Part shown: positions 1-6,497 of the stretch, piece after piece
How positions within the stretch are numbered: the first letter of the stretch is position 1
Layout of the letters: every line of letters begins with the position of its first letter
Origin: an uncultured Clostridia bacterium
Lineage (GTDB): Bacteria > Bacillota_A > Clostridia > Oscillospirales > Oscillospiraceae
DNA length: 10,246 nt
NCBI GenBank assembly: GCA_946405325.1
Contig: CAMJGU010000013.1
Location: 1-10,246 of the forward strand
Reading direction: 5' to 3'
The notes under the pieces: model-generated
Told to the model about the DNA's origin: nothing
The model's input: the letters and a program-made list of their open reading frames with translations, nothing else
The model's database searches: none
Position numbers and translations under genes: made by a program

Positions 1-1439
1 CCCGCCTCGGCGCAGACCGCCTCCGCCGCCTCCGCGATCATGCGGCGCGGCACGGAATTGATTGCCGCCGCGCCGATGGGCTGATCCAGCCCCGGCTTCG
101 TCACGCGCCCGACGCCCTCACCGCCGTCCACGGCGATGCCCGCCGCCGTTTTTTGCACCGTGGCGCAGATCAGGCAGCCGTCGGTCACGTCGGGGTCGTC
201 CCCCGCGTCCTTGCGCACGGCGGCGATCGCCGCGCCACCCACGCGCTCGCAGCGCGCAAGCGGCACAGAAACCGCCGTCCCGTTCGGCGTCACGAGCCGC
301 GCGGTCTCCGGTGCCTCGCCCGTCAGCAGCAAGCTCGCGGCGGCGGACGCCGCCAGCGCCGCGCAGGTGCCGGTGGTAATGCCGCGCCGCAGCAGCTTCT
401 GTCCGCTGCGGATATAGCCGCCGCGCTTGGCGAGCGCCGCGATCTCCGGATAGCGCGCCAAAATTTTGTCGTAGTTCTCCCGCCGGTGCGGGAAAGCGCA
501 GTCGATGCAGCTTTTGCTGCCCTTTTCCGTATAGTGATAGTTCCCGCCGCATTGCTCGCCCAGCGCGTAGAGCGGGCAGTAGCAGAACAGGCAGTTGAAC
601 TCCTCCTCCGCCACGCCGCCGTGACAGGGGAACTTTTCGCAAGCGCGGTTTTGGAAAAAGGCGTATGCCTTCTCGTTTCTTTTCCGTCCGGAAAAGCCCG
701 CGTACGCGCCGCGCGGCAAGTCGTAGAGCGTTTCGATGTTCTCGTCGGTCAGCACCGCCTCCGGCGCGCCGGCGCACTGCACCGCGCCGTCCTTGACGCA
801 GACCACGGTATCCGCCGCGCGCCGCGCCAGCGCCAGCTCGTGGAGCGTCATCACCACCGCGAGGTTTTGTTTGTGACTCAGCTTCTCCAGAATGTCCAAC
901 AGCTCCAACTGATAGCGAATGTCGAGGTATGCCGTCGGCTCGTCCAGCACCAGCACCTCCGGTTCCTGACACAGCGCGCGGGCGAGCAGCACGCGCTGGC
1001 GCTGCCCATCGCTGAGCGCGCCGAAGTCCCGCTCCGCGAGGTCTTCGATGTGCAGCCGCTTAAGCGACGCCTCCGTCACCGCGCGGTCATGCTCGGAGAG
1101 CATCCCCAGCGTCCCCGTGTAGGGATAGCGCCCGAGGCTCACCACGTCGCGCACGGTCAGCCGGTCGGTGCGCAGGTGCTCGGTGGTGAGGATGGAGAGC
1201 TTTTGCGCCAGCTCGTTCGGTGTCAGCGTCTCCATAGGCTTCTCGCCCAAAAACACCGTTCCCGCCAAGGGCGCAAGCTGCCGCGAGATCGCCTTGAGCA
1301 GCGTGGACTTGCCCGCGCCGTTGGGGCCGATCAGCGTCACGATCTCCCCCGCGCGGACGGCAAAGCTCACGTCGCGCACCACGGCGCGGCCGCCATAGCC
1401 CGCGGACAGATCGCGGGCGTGCAGCAAAATCTCGTTCAT
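1..1439 (-). CDS. ABC transporter ATPase / Cys-rich domain / CbiD fusion (3' end outside window)
   Basis: One uninterrupted frame of 479 visible residues with three parts. Residues 1-250 are a FepC/BtuD-type ABC ATPase: Walker A GPNGAGKST (from residue 38), signature LSDGQ (142-146), Walker B LVLDEP ending at E167, switch H200. Residues 262-325 carry eight cysteines (267, 272, 283, 286, 288, 297, 311, 314) with FNCLFCYCPLY and CGGNY motifs, matching the small cysteine-rich domain often found beside cobalamin genes; a metal-binding role is likely. From residue 349, LRRGITTGTCAA and, near the edge, AINSVPRRMI mark CbiD, the cobalt-precorrin-5B C1-methyltransferase of anaerobic B12 synthesis; about 130 of its usual 350 or so residues are visible. 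I checked the frame across both junctions and found no stop or frameshift. The ATG overlaps the permease stop (ATGA) and has AAGGAGG 7 nt upstream. The ATPase should energise the adjacent permease. Domain calls are secure; the reason for the fusion is unknown. Confidence 0.9.
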   Translation of the reverse strand, partial: MNEILLHARDLSAGYGGRAVVRDVSFAVRAGEIVTLIGPNGAGKSTLLKAISRQLAPLAGTVFLGEKPMETLTPNELAQKLSILTTEHLRTDRLTVRDVVSLGRYPYTGTLGMLSEHDRAVTEASLKRLHIEDLAERDFGALSDGQRQRVLLARALCQEPEVLVLDEPTAYLDIRYQLELLDILEKLSHKQNLAVVMTLHELALARRAADTVVCVKDGAVQCAGAPEAVLTDENIETLYDLPRGAYAGFSGRKRNEKAYAFFQNRACEKFPCHGGVAEEEFNCLFCYCPLYALGEQCGGNYHYTEKGSKSCIDCAFPHRRENYDKILARYPEIAALAKRGGYIRSGQKLLRRGITTGTCAALAASAAASLLLTGEAPETARLVTPNGTAVSVPLARCERVGGAAIAAVRKDAGDDPDVTDGCLICATVQKTAAGIAVDGGEGVGRVTKPGLDQPIGAAAINSVPRRMIAEAAEAVCAEA

Positions 1440-2416
1440 GGCCGCGCCTCCTTTTTGCGGGATAAGAGCATCCACACCACCACCGGCGCGCCGAAGATGG
1501 CGGTCACCGAGCCGATGGCAAGCTCCGTCGGCGCGAACACCGTCCGCGCGATCAGATCGCAGCCGAGGCAGAACACCGCCCCGCCCAGAAAGCAGGACGG
1601 CACCATGACGATGGGCTTCGCCGTGCCCAGCAGCCGCCGCATCAGGTGCGGCACCGCCACGCCCACGAAGGACACCGGCCCGGCGAACGCCGTCACGCAG
1701 GCGGAGAGCACGCTCGAGAGCAGGATCAGCTGCCAGCGGAACGAGCGCAGCGAGACGCCCATGTTCCGCGCGTAGCTCTCGCCGAGCTGATAGGCGCTCA
1801 TGGGCTTGGTGAGCAGCACGCTCCACACAAGTCCCGCGCCCACGATGGGCGCGATGACGCGCAGGTTCGCCCAGCTGATGCCCGAAAAGCTGCCAAGCGA
1901 CCACGAGCGCAGGTTCACGATGTTGGAATCGTCCGCGAACGTCACCACCAGATCGGTGACCGCGGAGCAGAGATAGCCCACCATCACGCCGCAGACCACC
2001 AGCAGCGACATCTGACGCACCCGTCCGGAGATGAGCAGAATGACCCCCATCACCAGAAGCGAGCCGACGAACGCCGCGCCGTAGAGCCCCGCGGAGCCGA
2101 CGGTGACGCCGCGGGAGAGCAGCAGCACCATGGTGAGCGCCACGGTCAGCTTTGCGCCCGACGACACGCCGAGGACGAACGGCCCCGCGATGGGGTTCGC
2201 GAAGAACGTTTGCAGCAGAAAGCCGGACACCGCCAGCGCGCCGCCCAGCAGCGCCGCGGACAGCATCCGCCGCAGCCGCAGATCGACGATCCGCGCGGCG
2301 TAGCCCTCCGCGCCCCGCAGCGAGACGCTGCCCACCGCAAGGCTCATGGCGCCCAACGCCAAAAGCAAAAGGGCGAGCAGCGCAAAGGCAAGCGCATAGC
2401 GCGTCTGTCGTTTCAC
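1436..2416 (-). CDS. FecCD/BtuC-family ABC transporter permease
   Basis: A 326-residue, strongly hydrophobic protein with the landmarks of iron-siderophore/heme/cobalamin importer permeases. These are LQTFFANPIAGPFVLGVSSG (69-88, equivalent to the family's LQ..xRNPLAxPxxLGxSxGA stretch), WSLGSF (172-177), LGESYARNMG (211-220), the cytoplasmic coupling helix GPVSFVGVAVPHLMRRLLG (246-264), and the C-terminal ELAIGSVTAIFGAP. Its length is normal for the family. The start is GTG at 2416, preceded by AAAGGGGTG about 8 nt upstream; no better ATG is present. It would form a homodimeric membrane channel with the ATPase half of the following fusion gene, and receive substrate from the lipoprotein encoded just upstream. 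The substrate cannot be read from the sequence. The cobalamin riboswitch and cobaltochelatase in the same operon favour a corrinoid, cobalt chelate or other tetrapyrrole over a siderophore. Confidence 0.93.
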   Translation of the reverse strand: MKRQTRYALAFALLALLLLALGAMSLAVGSVSLRGAEGYAARIVDLRLRRMLSAALLGGALAVSGFLLQTFFANPIAGPFVLGVSSGAKLTVALTMVLLLSRGVTVGSAGLYGAAFVGSLLVMGVILLISGRVRQMSLLVVCGVMVGYLCSAVTDLVVTFADDSNIVNLRSWSLGSFSGISWANLRVIAPIVGAGLVWSVLLTKPMSAYQLGESYARNMGVSLRSFRWQLILLSSVLSACVTAFAGPVSFVGVAVPHLMRRLLGTAKPIVMVPSCFLGGAVFCLGCDLIARTVFAPTELAIGSVTAIFGAPVVVWMLLSRKKEARP

Positions 2417-2449
2417 GGCTGTTCACCCCTTTGTATGGTTTTCTCTCAA

Positions 2450-3556
2450 TTATACCAATTTGCGGAGATAGGTCAACTCCGCCCCCTCCGCGCCGGTCAG
2501 CACGGCGTGGAAATCCGCGATCATGCCGCCGACGGCGGAGGTCTCCTGAAAGAGATTCTTCTCCGTCACCCAGACGTTGCCGCTTTGCACCGCCTTGAAG
2601 TCCGCGAACATATCGTTCTCCGCGAGCAGCTGCGCGAGGGAGTCCATGGGATAGATCGTGCTGTTGTAGATCAGCACGTCTGCGTCCCTCGCCCCGGCGT
2701 AAAACGCCTCGAACTGCATATTGATGGTGGAGAGATTGCTGTCCTCCCCCTCCAGCTCCGCCGGAACGTACACGCCGCCCGCGAGGGCGATCATTTTCGA
2801 AACGTAATCGCCCGGACGGCGCACGTTGACGTAGCCGTTGGGGCTTACATAGAACACCGCCGCGGTCTTGCCCGTGCTCCCGGCGGCGAGAATGTCCGAC
2901 AGCGCGGCGGTCTGGGCGTCGAAGTACGCCTCCGCCTCCGCTTCCCTGCCCACCAGCAGGCCGTAGAGCTTGATCCACTCCAGCCGCCCCAGCGGATGGC
3001 TCTCGTAGCTCGAGCGCTCAATCATCGTGGGGATGCCCAGCGCCTCCAGCTGCTCCCGCGTGGCGGGGCTGTGGAGGATCATCGTGTTCTCCACAGCGAA
3101 CGAGCAGCCCTCGGCGAGCAGCAGCTCATAGTCCGGCGCGCGATACTTGCCCGCGTACAGGATCGTCCCCGCCTCCATGGCGCCCGCCACCTCGGGCAGG
3201 CTCCAATCCGCCGCCGCGGTGCCGGTGAAGCGCACCGCGTCCAGCGCGTCCAGCTTGCAAAGCGGGTCCATCGCCGACGAGGACGCGAGATAGATGTGAT
3301 CGAGCGGCGTGTGCAGCACCGTCGCGTCCGCGATCTCGAGCGCTTCCGCGCCCTCGGGAACAAGAAGATACCGTTCCTCCCCCGCGATGGTCACCAGCGC
3401 CGCGTCGCCGTAATAGTCCACGGTGAACTGCTCGGCGTAGGCAAGCGCCATGCTGCCGGTCGGCTGCGTCGCATCCGTCGGCGGCTCCGCCGTATTCTGT
3501 GCGCAGCCCGTCAGCAGCAGCGCACAGAGCAGCGCGGCGAGCAACCGCCTTACCAT
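2450..3556 (-). CDS. substrate-binding lipoprotein of the FecCD-type ABC importer
   Basis: A 368-residue protein with a signal peptide ending in the lipobox LLTGC (lipidated Cys18), followed by a short acidic/polar linker. The body looks like a class III periplasmic-binding protein (BtuF/FepB/FhuD type): two lobes joined by a long helix around the EWIKLYGLLVGREAEAEAYF segment, KTAAVFYVSPNGYVNVRRPG at the start of the second lobe, and a C-terminal DMFADFKAVQSGNVWV region where the family usually has xxxAVKxGxVYxV. In a Gram-positive cell it would sit on the outer face of the membrane and deliver ligand to the permease. Its ATG overlaps the stop of the cobaltochelatase gene (ATGGTAA, 7-nt overlap) and its ribosome site is weak (AGGT), so translational coupling is likely. 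Ligand identity is not visible; a corrinoid or other metallated tetrapyrrole is inferred from context. Confidence 0.88.
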   Translation of the reverse strand: MVRRLLAALLCALLLTGCAQNTAEPPTDATQPTGSMALAYAEQFTVDYYGDAALVTIAGEERYLLVPEGAEALEIADATVLHTPLDHIYLASSSAMDPLCKLDALDAVRFTGTAAADWSLPEVAGAMEAGTILYAGKYRAPDYELLLAEGCSFAVENTMILHSPATREQLEALGIPTMIERSSYESHPLGRLEWIKLYGLLVGREAEAEAYFDAQTAALSDILAAGSTGKTAAVFYVSPNGYVNVRRPGDYVSKMIALAGGVYVPAELEGEDSNLSTINMQFEAFYAGARDADVLIYNSTIYPMDSLAQLLAENDMFADFKAVQSGNVWVTEKNLFQETSAVGGMIADFHAVLTGAEGAELTYLRKLV

Positions 3557-5289
3557 TGGTGTACCTGAAGCGTCGCGGAGTCGAAGGTCAGCGTGTAGTC
3601 GATCTCATAGGGCTTGCTCATGGCGGTGGTGTCCGCGACGACCGCGAGCGGGCGGTCAAACGCCGCGACGGGAATGGTGAACACGGAATGACCGTTGCCG
3701 ATCTCCGCGTCATAGCGCACGCCGTCCACCAGCATGTAGTCGTAGTTGGCGCTGCTCCACGTGATCTGCGCCGTCACCGCGCCGTCCTTCACCAGCAGGA
3801 ACGCCTGCTCGTCCACGCTCGCCTTGCCGCTGCCGCCGCCGAGCGTCACCGCGCAAACATACGGCCCGTCGGCAAGACCGAGCACGCCCGCGGTCACGGC
3901 CTCGCCGTCGGCAAAAGCCGCCGCGGGCAGAGAGTCGCTGCGGAACACCAGCGTGCGGTCGTACCACAGCTCCTTGCTGCGGCTCCACGCCGCGCAGGGC
4001 ATGGGCTGGTCGAGTGCCGCGAGCGGCAGCACGAACGTGCCGACGCCGTTTTCCAGCACAGGTGCGATATAGTCCGCCGCGGACGCGGCGGCGGCCTGCT
4101 CAGCGGTGCCGGGATACAGATAGCCATAGCTGTCGCTGCTCATGATGAGCTTTGCCGTCATCGCGTCGCCGCCGACGGTCAGCTCGCAGTCCGCGATCTT
4201 GAACATGGACGAGCTGCTGTCCACCTTGATGTTGTACACGCCGTCGACGAGCGCGGACGCGAAAACGGGCGTCATGCCCTCACTCCCCACGTTCTCCACC
4301 GTCGTCATCTGGGACGCGTCCGCCACGGCGGAGGTGTCGTCCAGCGAGACGATCGCCTCCTTCGCGTGCGCGACGTAGAGCTGTTGGATCGCCTCGACGC
4401 TGCCGAGGCCCTCGAGGACGCACTCGACCTCATAGCCCGCCGCCTCGAAGATGCTCTTCCAGCTGTCCTCGTCGTCGCCCGCCATGTCGTTGTTGGCGTG
4501 GTCGCCCGCGACCACCATCAGCGGGCGCAGCACGGCGCGCTTGTAATTGCCCATCCGCACCGCCGCGAGCACGTCCTCCACGGAGGGGAACGCCTCGACC
4601 GTGCCGATGAAGTAGTTATCCAGTCCCTCGGCGTCCAGAATGCCCTGCATCTGTTCGTACACGCGGTTGGACTCCGCCTCGGTGCCGTGACCCATGAGCA
4701 CGATGGCGGTCTCGCCGTCGTCGTATCCCGCCATCGCATCCGCGACGGCGGCGGCAACGGCGTGGAAATCCTCATCGGTGGACAGCAGCGGCGCGCCGAT
4801 CTCGACGCGCTCAAAAGCGTCGGCGTACCGCGCCAGCTCCTCCGCCAGATCGTGGTACTCGTAGCCGTCCATCAGGTGCGTCGGCTGCACGACAAGCTGC
4901 TTCACGCCGTTGTTGACCGCGCGCTCCAGCGCCTCGGTCACGTTGTCGATGATCTCGCCGTCGCGGTTTTTCACATGGTCAATGATGATCTGGCTCGTGA
5001 ACGCGCGGCGGACGCTCCAATCGGGGAACGCCTCCGCCAGCGCATCCTCGATCGCGCCGATGGTCTCGCGGCGGCTGTTGTTGTAGCTGGTGCCGAAGCT
5101 CACCACCAGCAGCTCCTTATCGCCGATCCCGTCCTGATTGCGGGGGTCATCCAGCGACGCGTCGCCGGTGGTATAGTCCTCGTCCTCCTCTGTCTCCTGC
5201 GCGGCGATCTCCGTCTCTTTGCCGCCGCAGGCGGTCAATACGCCGCAGAGCATCGTCAGCGCCAGCAGTACGGCCAGTCCCTTTTTCAT
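3550..5289 (-). CDS. surface lipoprotein: CbiK-type cobaltochelatase with two C-terminal NEAT-like domains
   Basis: 579 residues. Residues 1-21 are a lipoprotein signal peptide (lipobox LTAC, Cys21), followed by a low-complexity acidic linker to about residue 55. Residues 58-313 match CbiK, the class II chelatase that inserts Co2+ into sirohydrochlorin: LLVVSFGTSYNNSRRETIGA (60-79), VVQPTHLMDGYEYHDL (133-148), VLMGHGTE (197-204), RPLMVVAGDHANNDMAGDDE (255-274). H138 and H201 have the position and spacing expected of the two metal-binding/catalytic histidines of Salmonella CbiK. About 240 extra residues follow, holding two related beta-rich units (345-453 and 469-575) that resemble NEAT heme-binding domains. 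Salmonella CbiK is cytoplasmic and about 264 residues, so the export signal and the tail are both additions; a periplasmic heme-binding CbiK is known in Desulfovibrio. First gene of a cobalamin-riboswitch operon; ATG preceded by GAAAGGGTG. Chelatase fold is confident; cobalt insertion versus metal removal outside the cell is open. Confidence 0.9.
   Translation of the reverse strand: MKKGLAVLLALTMLCGVLTACGGKETEIAAQETEEDEDYTTGDASLDDPRNQDGIGDKELLVVSFGTSYNNSRRETIGAIEDALAEAFPDWSVRRAFTSQIIIDHVKNRDGEIIDNVTEALERAVNNGVKQLVVQPTHLMDGYEYHDLAEELARYADAFERVEIGAPLLSTDEDFHAVAAAVADAMAGYDDGETAIVLMGHGTEAESNRVYEQMQGILDAEGLDNYFIGTVEAFPSVEDVLAAVRMGNYKRAVLRPLMVVAGDHANNDMAGDDEDSWKSIFEAAGYEVECVLEGLGSVEAIQQLYVAHAKEAIVSLDDTSAVADASQMTTVENVGSEGMTPVFASALVDGVYNIKVDSSSSMFKIADCELTVGGDAMTAKLIMSSDSYGYLYPGTAEQAAAASAADYIAPVLENGVGTFVLPLAALDQPMPCAAWSRSKELWYDRTLVFRSDSLPAAAFADGEAVTAGVLGLADGPYVCAVTLGGGSGKASVDEQAFLLVKDGAVTAQITWSSANYDYMLVDGVRYDAEIGNGHSVFTIPVAAFDRPLAVVADTTAMSKPYEIDYTLTFDSATLQVHQW
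3565..3885 (-). repeat. NEAT-like beta domain, copy 2 (residues ~469-575 of the cobaltochelatase lipoprotein)
   Basis: Second unit of the tandem pair, and the one closer to NEAT consensus: a GAVTAQITWSSANYDYMLVD strand pair followed by VFTIPVAAFDRPLAVVADTT and PYEIDYTLTFD. Y561 and Y565 lie in a Y-x-x-x-Y arrangement near the last strand, where canonical NEAT domains place the heme-ligating tyrosine pair. When I align on the closing phenylalanine, however, the register does not fit exactly, so a heme-ligand assignment is only a suggestion. The domain ends 4 residues before the C-terminus, so nothing else follows it. Confidence 0.6.
3931..4257 (-). repeat. NEAT-like beta domain, copy 1 (residues ~345-453 of the cobaltochelatase lipoprotein)
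   Basis: Protein-level repeat unit. It opens with LVDGVYNIKV, has a central DAMTAKLIMSSDSYGYLYPG stretch, then GVGTFVLPLAALDQPMP, and closes with DRTLVFRSDSL. Each block has a counterpart at the same spacing in copy 2 (LADGPYVCAV, GAVTAQITWSSANYDYMLVD, GHSVFTIPVAAFDRPLA, DYTLTFDSATL). The order of blocks is that of NEAT domains: Gly-x-Tyr strand, alternating strand ending in a serine-rich turn, F-x-(I/L)-P-(V/L) strand, final L-x-F-(D/R) strand. Copy 1 has diverged more: it lacks the AMSKPYEIDY tyrosines. It also contains two cysteines (C368 and C432). Confidence 0.6.
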
Positions 5290-5305
5290 GTCCTATCACC
5301 CTTTC

Positions 5306-5333
5306 AAAAAAATCCGTCTGCCGAAGCAGACGG
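5306..5333 (-). terminator. intrinsic terminator of the cobalamin riboswitch leader
   Basis: On the minus strand a perfect 8-bp stem, CCGTCTGC-TTCG-GCAGACGG, capped by an extra-stable C(UUCG)G loop, is followed by A and seven U residues. It lies between the aptamer and the ribosome site of the cobaltochelatase gene, whose AGGGTG starts within a few bases of the U-run. This is the expected off-switch of a cobalamin riboswitch. I could not identify a convincing antiterminator pairing by eye. Confidence 0.93.
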
Positions 5334-5348
5334 ACATACGCACAGCAA

Positions 5349-5374
5349 AGCTCAGCCGATGGCTCGGCTCAGCT
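5349..5374 (-). promoter_or_regulatory. leader hairpin between cobalamin aptamer and terminator
   Basis: Two 11-nt arms (AGCTGAGCCGA and TCGGCTGAGCT on the minus strand) separated by GCCA pair at ten of eleven positions, with one G-G mismatch. It sits between the riboswitch and its terminator and could be part of the expression platform, for example a pausing hairpin. It has no U-run, so it is not itself a terminator. Confidence 0.55.
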
Positions 5375-5408
5375 CTTTGGACGCGGTTTCCGGTTCCGGC
5401 AGAAACGC

Positions 5409-5516
5409 CGACAGTCTCAGGTATTCTGACTCATCCGCTCACGCGGCATCACAGTGACCGACTCGCGGGGCTTCGCACCCCATTCCCCCTGCCGCCCGAA
5501 GCGGCGAGACCTGTCG
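5409..5516 (-). promoter_or_regulatory. cobalamin riboswitch aptamer
   Basis: Reading the minus strand, closing stem P1 is CGACAGGTCTC with GAGACTGTCG (10 pairs, one bulged G). Inside come a GCCGC-TTCG-GGCGGC hairpin, then GGGAAT followed by GGGGTGCGAAGCCCC (P5/L5 with the GGTGCGAA loop), then GTCACTGTGATG (the B12 box, GTCACTG in place of GCCACTG), a CCGC-GTGA-GCGG hairpin, and the hallmark AGTCAGAATACCTG. At about 108 nt it is a compact version. Binding of a cobalamin should favour the downstream terminator and turn off the cobaltochelatase/importer/CbiD operon. Whether it prefers adenosyl- or other cobalamins cannot be read safely. Confidence 0.92.
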
Positions 5517-5534
5517 TTATTCGGTTCGCACCAA

Positions 5535-5563
5535 TTTATAGCACAATTTCCGGCAAAATGCAA
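5535..5563 (-). promoter_or_regulatory. sigma-A promoter of the cobalt/cobalamin operon
   Basis: Minus strand TTGCAT, 17-bp spacer, TATAAA. Transcription would begin around 5525-5529, about 10 nt before the riboswitch P1 stem. The -35 box begins 4 bp after the stop codon of the metal exporter, so the promoter fills almost the whole gap between that gene and the riboswitch. Confidence 0.75.
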
Positions 5564-5567
5564 CCGT

Positions 5568-6434
5568 TTATGCCGGATTGACGTGGATCATAATGTGCTT
5601 GACCTGTGGAAACGCCGCCTCCACGTCGTTGTGCACTCCCTCGGCAATGGCGTGGGCGTCGATAAGCGGCAGCTGCCCATCCACGGAGATCTCCAGCTCG
5701 ATGTAGACGCGGTTGCCGAACTCGCGGGTGCGCAGTAGGTCGATGTGCTCCACGCCGTCGTGACCCATGACGCAGCCGCGGATCGCGCGCTCCGTCGCCT
5801 CATCGCAGCTGTGATCCACCATCTTGTCCACCGCGTCGCGGAAGATGTCGATCGCCGCCTTGCCGATGAACACGCAGATCACCACGCTCGAGAGCGGGTC
5901 GAGAATGGGATAGCCCAGCCGCGCCCCGGCGATGCCCAGCAGAGCGCCCACCGAGGACAGCGCGTCGCTGCGGTGGTGCCACGCGTCCGCCATCAGTGCC
6001 TCGGAATCGAGCTGCCGCGCGTAGTGGCGGGTGTACCAGAACATGCCCTCCTTGACCGCGATGGACAGCACCGCGGCGAGAAGCGCCGCGACGCCCGGCA
6101 CGGGCAGTTCTTCCCGATGTAAGATCTTTTCAATGCCGCTCCAGCCGACGAGCAGCCCCGTCCCCATCAGGATAGCCGAGAGCACGATAGCGGCGACGCA
6201 CTCCATGCGCTCGTGTCCGTAGGGGTGCTCGCGGTCGGACGCCTTTTCCGACGCCTTGACGCCGATCATCACGATGACGGTGCTCACCACGTCCGACGCG
6301 GAGTGAATGGCGTCGGACACCATGGCGCCGGAGCGGGCGAGCACGCCCGCGAGCAGCTTGATGATACTCAGCAGCACGTTCGCGGCGATGCTCCGCCGCG
6401 AGACGCGCATGGTGAGCTGTGTGCGGTTTTCCAT
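5568..6434 (-). CDS. cation diffusion facilitator (CDF) metal exporter, probably Co2+/Ni2+
   Basis: 288 residues, normal for a bacterial CDF protein: an N-terminal membrane domain of about six helices and a C-terminal cytoplasmic ferredoxin-like domain (from about residue 205, DHSCDEATERAI onward). The intramembrane metal site is visible as H44-x-x-x-D48 in helix 2 (SDAIHSASDV) and H153-x-x-x-D157 in helix 5 (ADAWHHRSDALSS). HPYGHER (70-76) after helix 2 is the usual CDF loop motif. Family members export divalent metals in exchange for protons; sequence alone does not separate Zn, Co, Ni or Fe. The NiCo riboswitch in its leader argues for Co2+ and/or Ni2+, and its position just upstream of a cobalt-using operon agrees. 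Start ATG has AGGAGGAG upstream. No terminator is visible after its stop codon, so readthrough into the cobalamin riboswitch leader is plausible. Confidence 0.92.
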   Translation of the reverse strand: MENRTQLTMRVSRRSIAANVLLSIIKLLAGVLARSGAMVSDAIHSASDVVSTVIVMIGVKASEKASDREHPYGHERMECVAAIVLSAILMGTGLLVGWSGIEKILHREELPVPGVAALLAAVLSIAVKEGMFWYTRHYARQLDSEALMADAWHHRSDALSSVGALLGIAGARLGYPILDPLSSVVICVFIGKAAIDIFRDAVDKMVDHSCDEATERAIRGCVMGHDGVEHIDLLRTREFGNRVYIELEISVDGQLPLIDAHAIAEGVHNDVEAAFPQVKHIMIHVNPA

Positions 6435-6449
6435 GTGGCTCCTCCTATC

Positions 6450-6497
6450 ATACTAATATGCGGCTAAAACAAGACATTCCTTGCGGCATATTAGTAT
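6450..6497. repeat. perfect 12-bp inverted repeat before the exporter ribosome site
   Basis: ATACTAATATGC (6450-6461) and its exact reverse complement GCATATTAGTAT (6486-6497) are separated by 24 bp. It lies after the NiCo riboswitch terminator and stops 4 nt before the AGGAGG of the exporter. Each arm is itself nearly palindromic (CATATT|AGTATG, 5 of 6 pairs), so the pair may be two binding sites for a dimeric regulator, centres 38 bp apart. Alternatively, in mRNA it may form a hairpin with a 24-nt loop. Confidence 0.7.

Noticed and set aside
118..972. 284-codon minus-strand frame inside the ABC-CbiD fusion
   Set aside because: It is out of phase with the ATPase, cysteine-rich and CbiD motifs, which are all in one other frame. 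Its product has the Arg/Gly/Ala-rich composition of a shifted frame.
5320..5328. Kissing pairing between the terminator loop (GCTTCG) and riboswitch L5 (CGAAGC)
   Set aside because: Six bases are complementary, but the terminator loop is a C(UUCG)G tetraloop, which is rigid and not normally available for pairing, so the match is probably chance.
153..5457. Very long plus-strand open frames (153-1775, 1646-3568, 3499-5457), up to about 650 codons
   Set aside because: They are antisense to four well-identified genes. Their products are rich in Arg, His, Ala and Gly, show no domain, and have no ribosome sites. They arise because GC-rich codons on the minus strand leave few stops in the opposite frame.
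5219..5581. 120-codon plus-strand frame over the cobalamin leader
   Set aside because: It is antisense to the riboswitch, terminator and signal-peptide region, with no ribosome site or domain.
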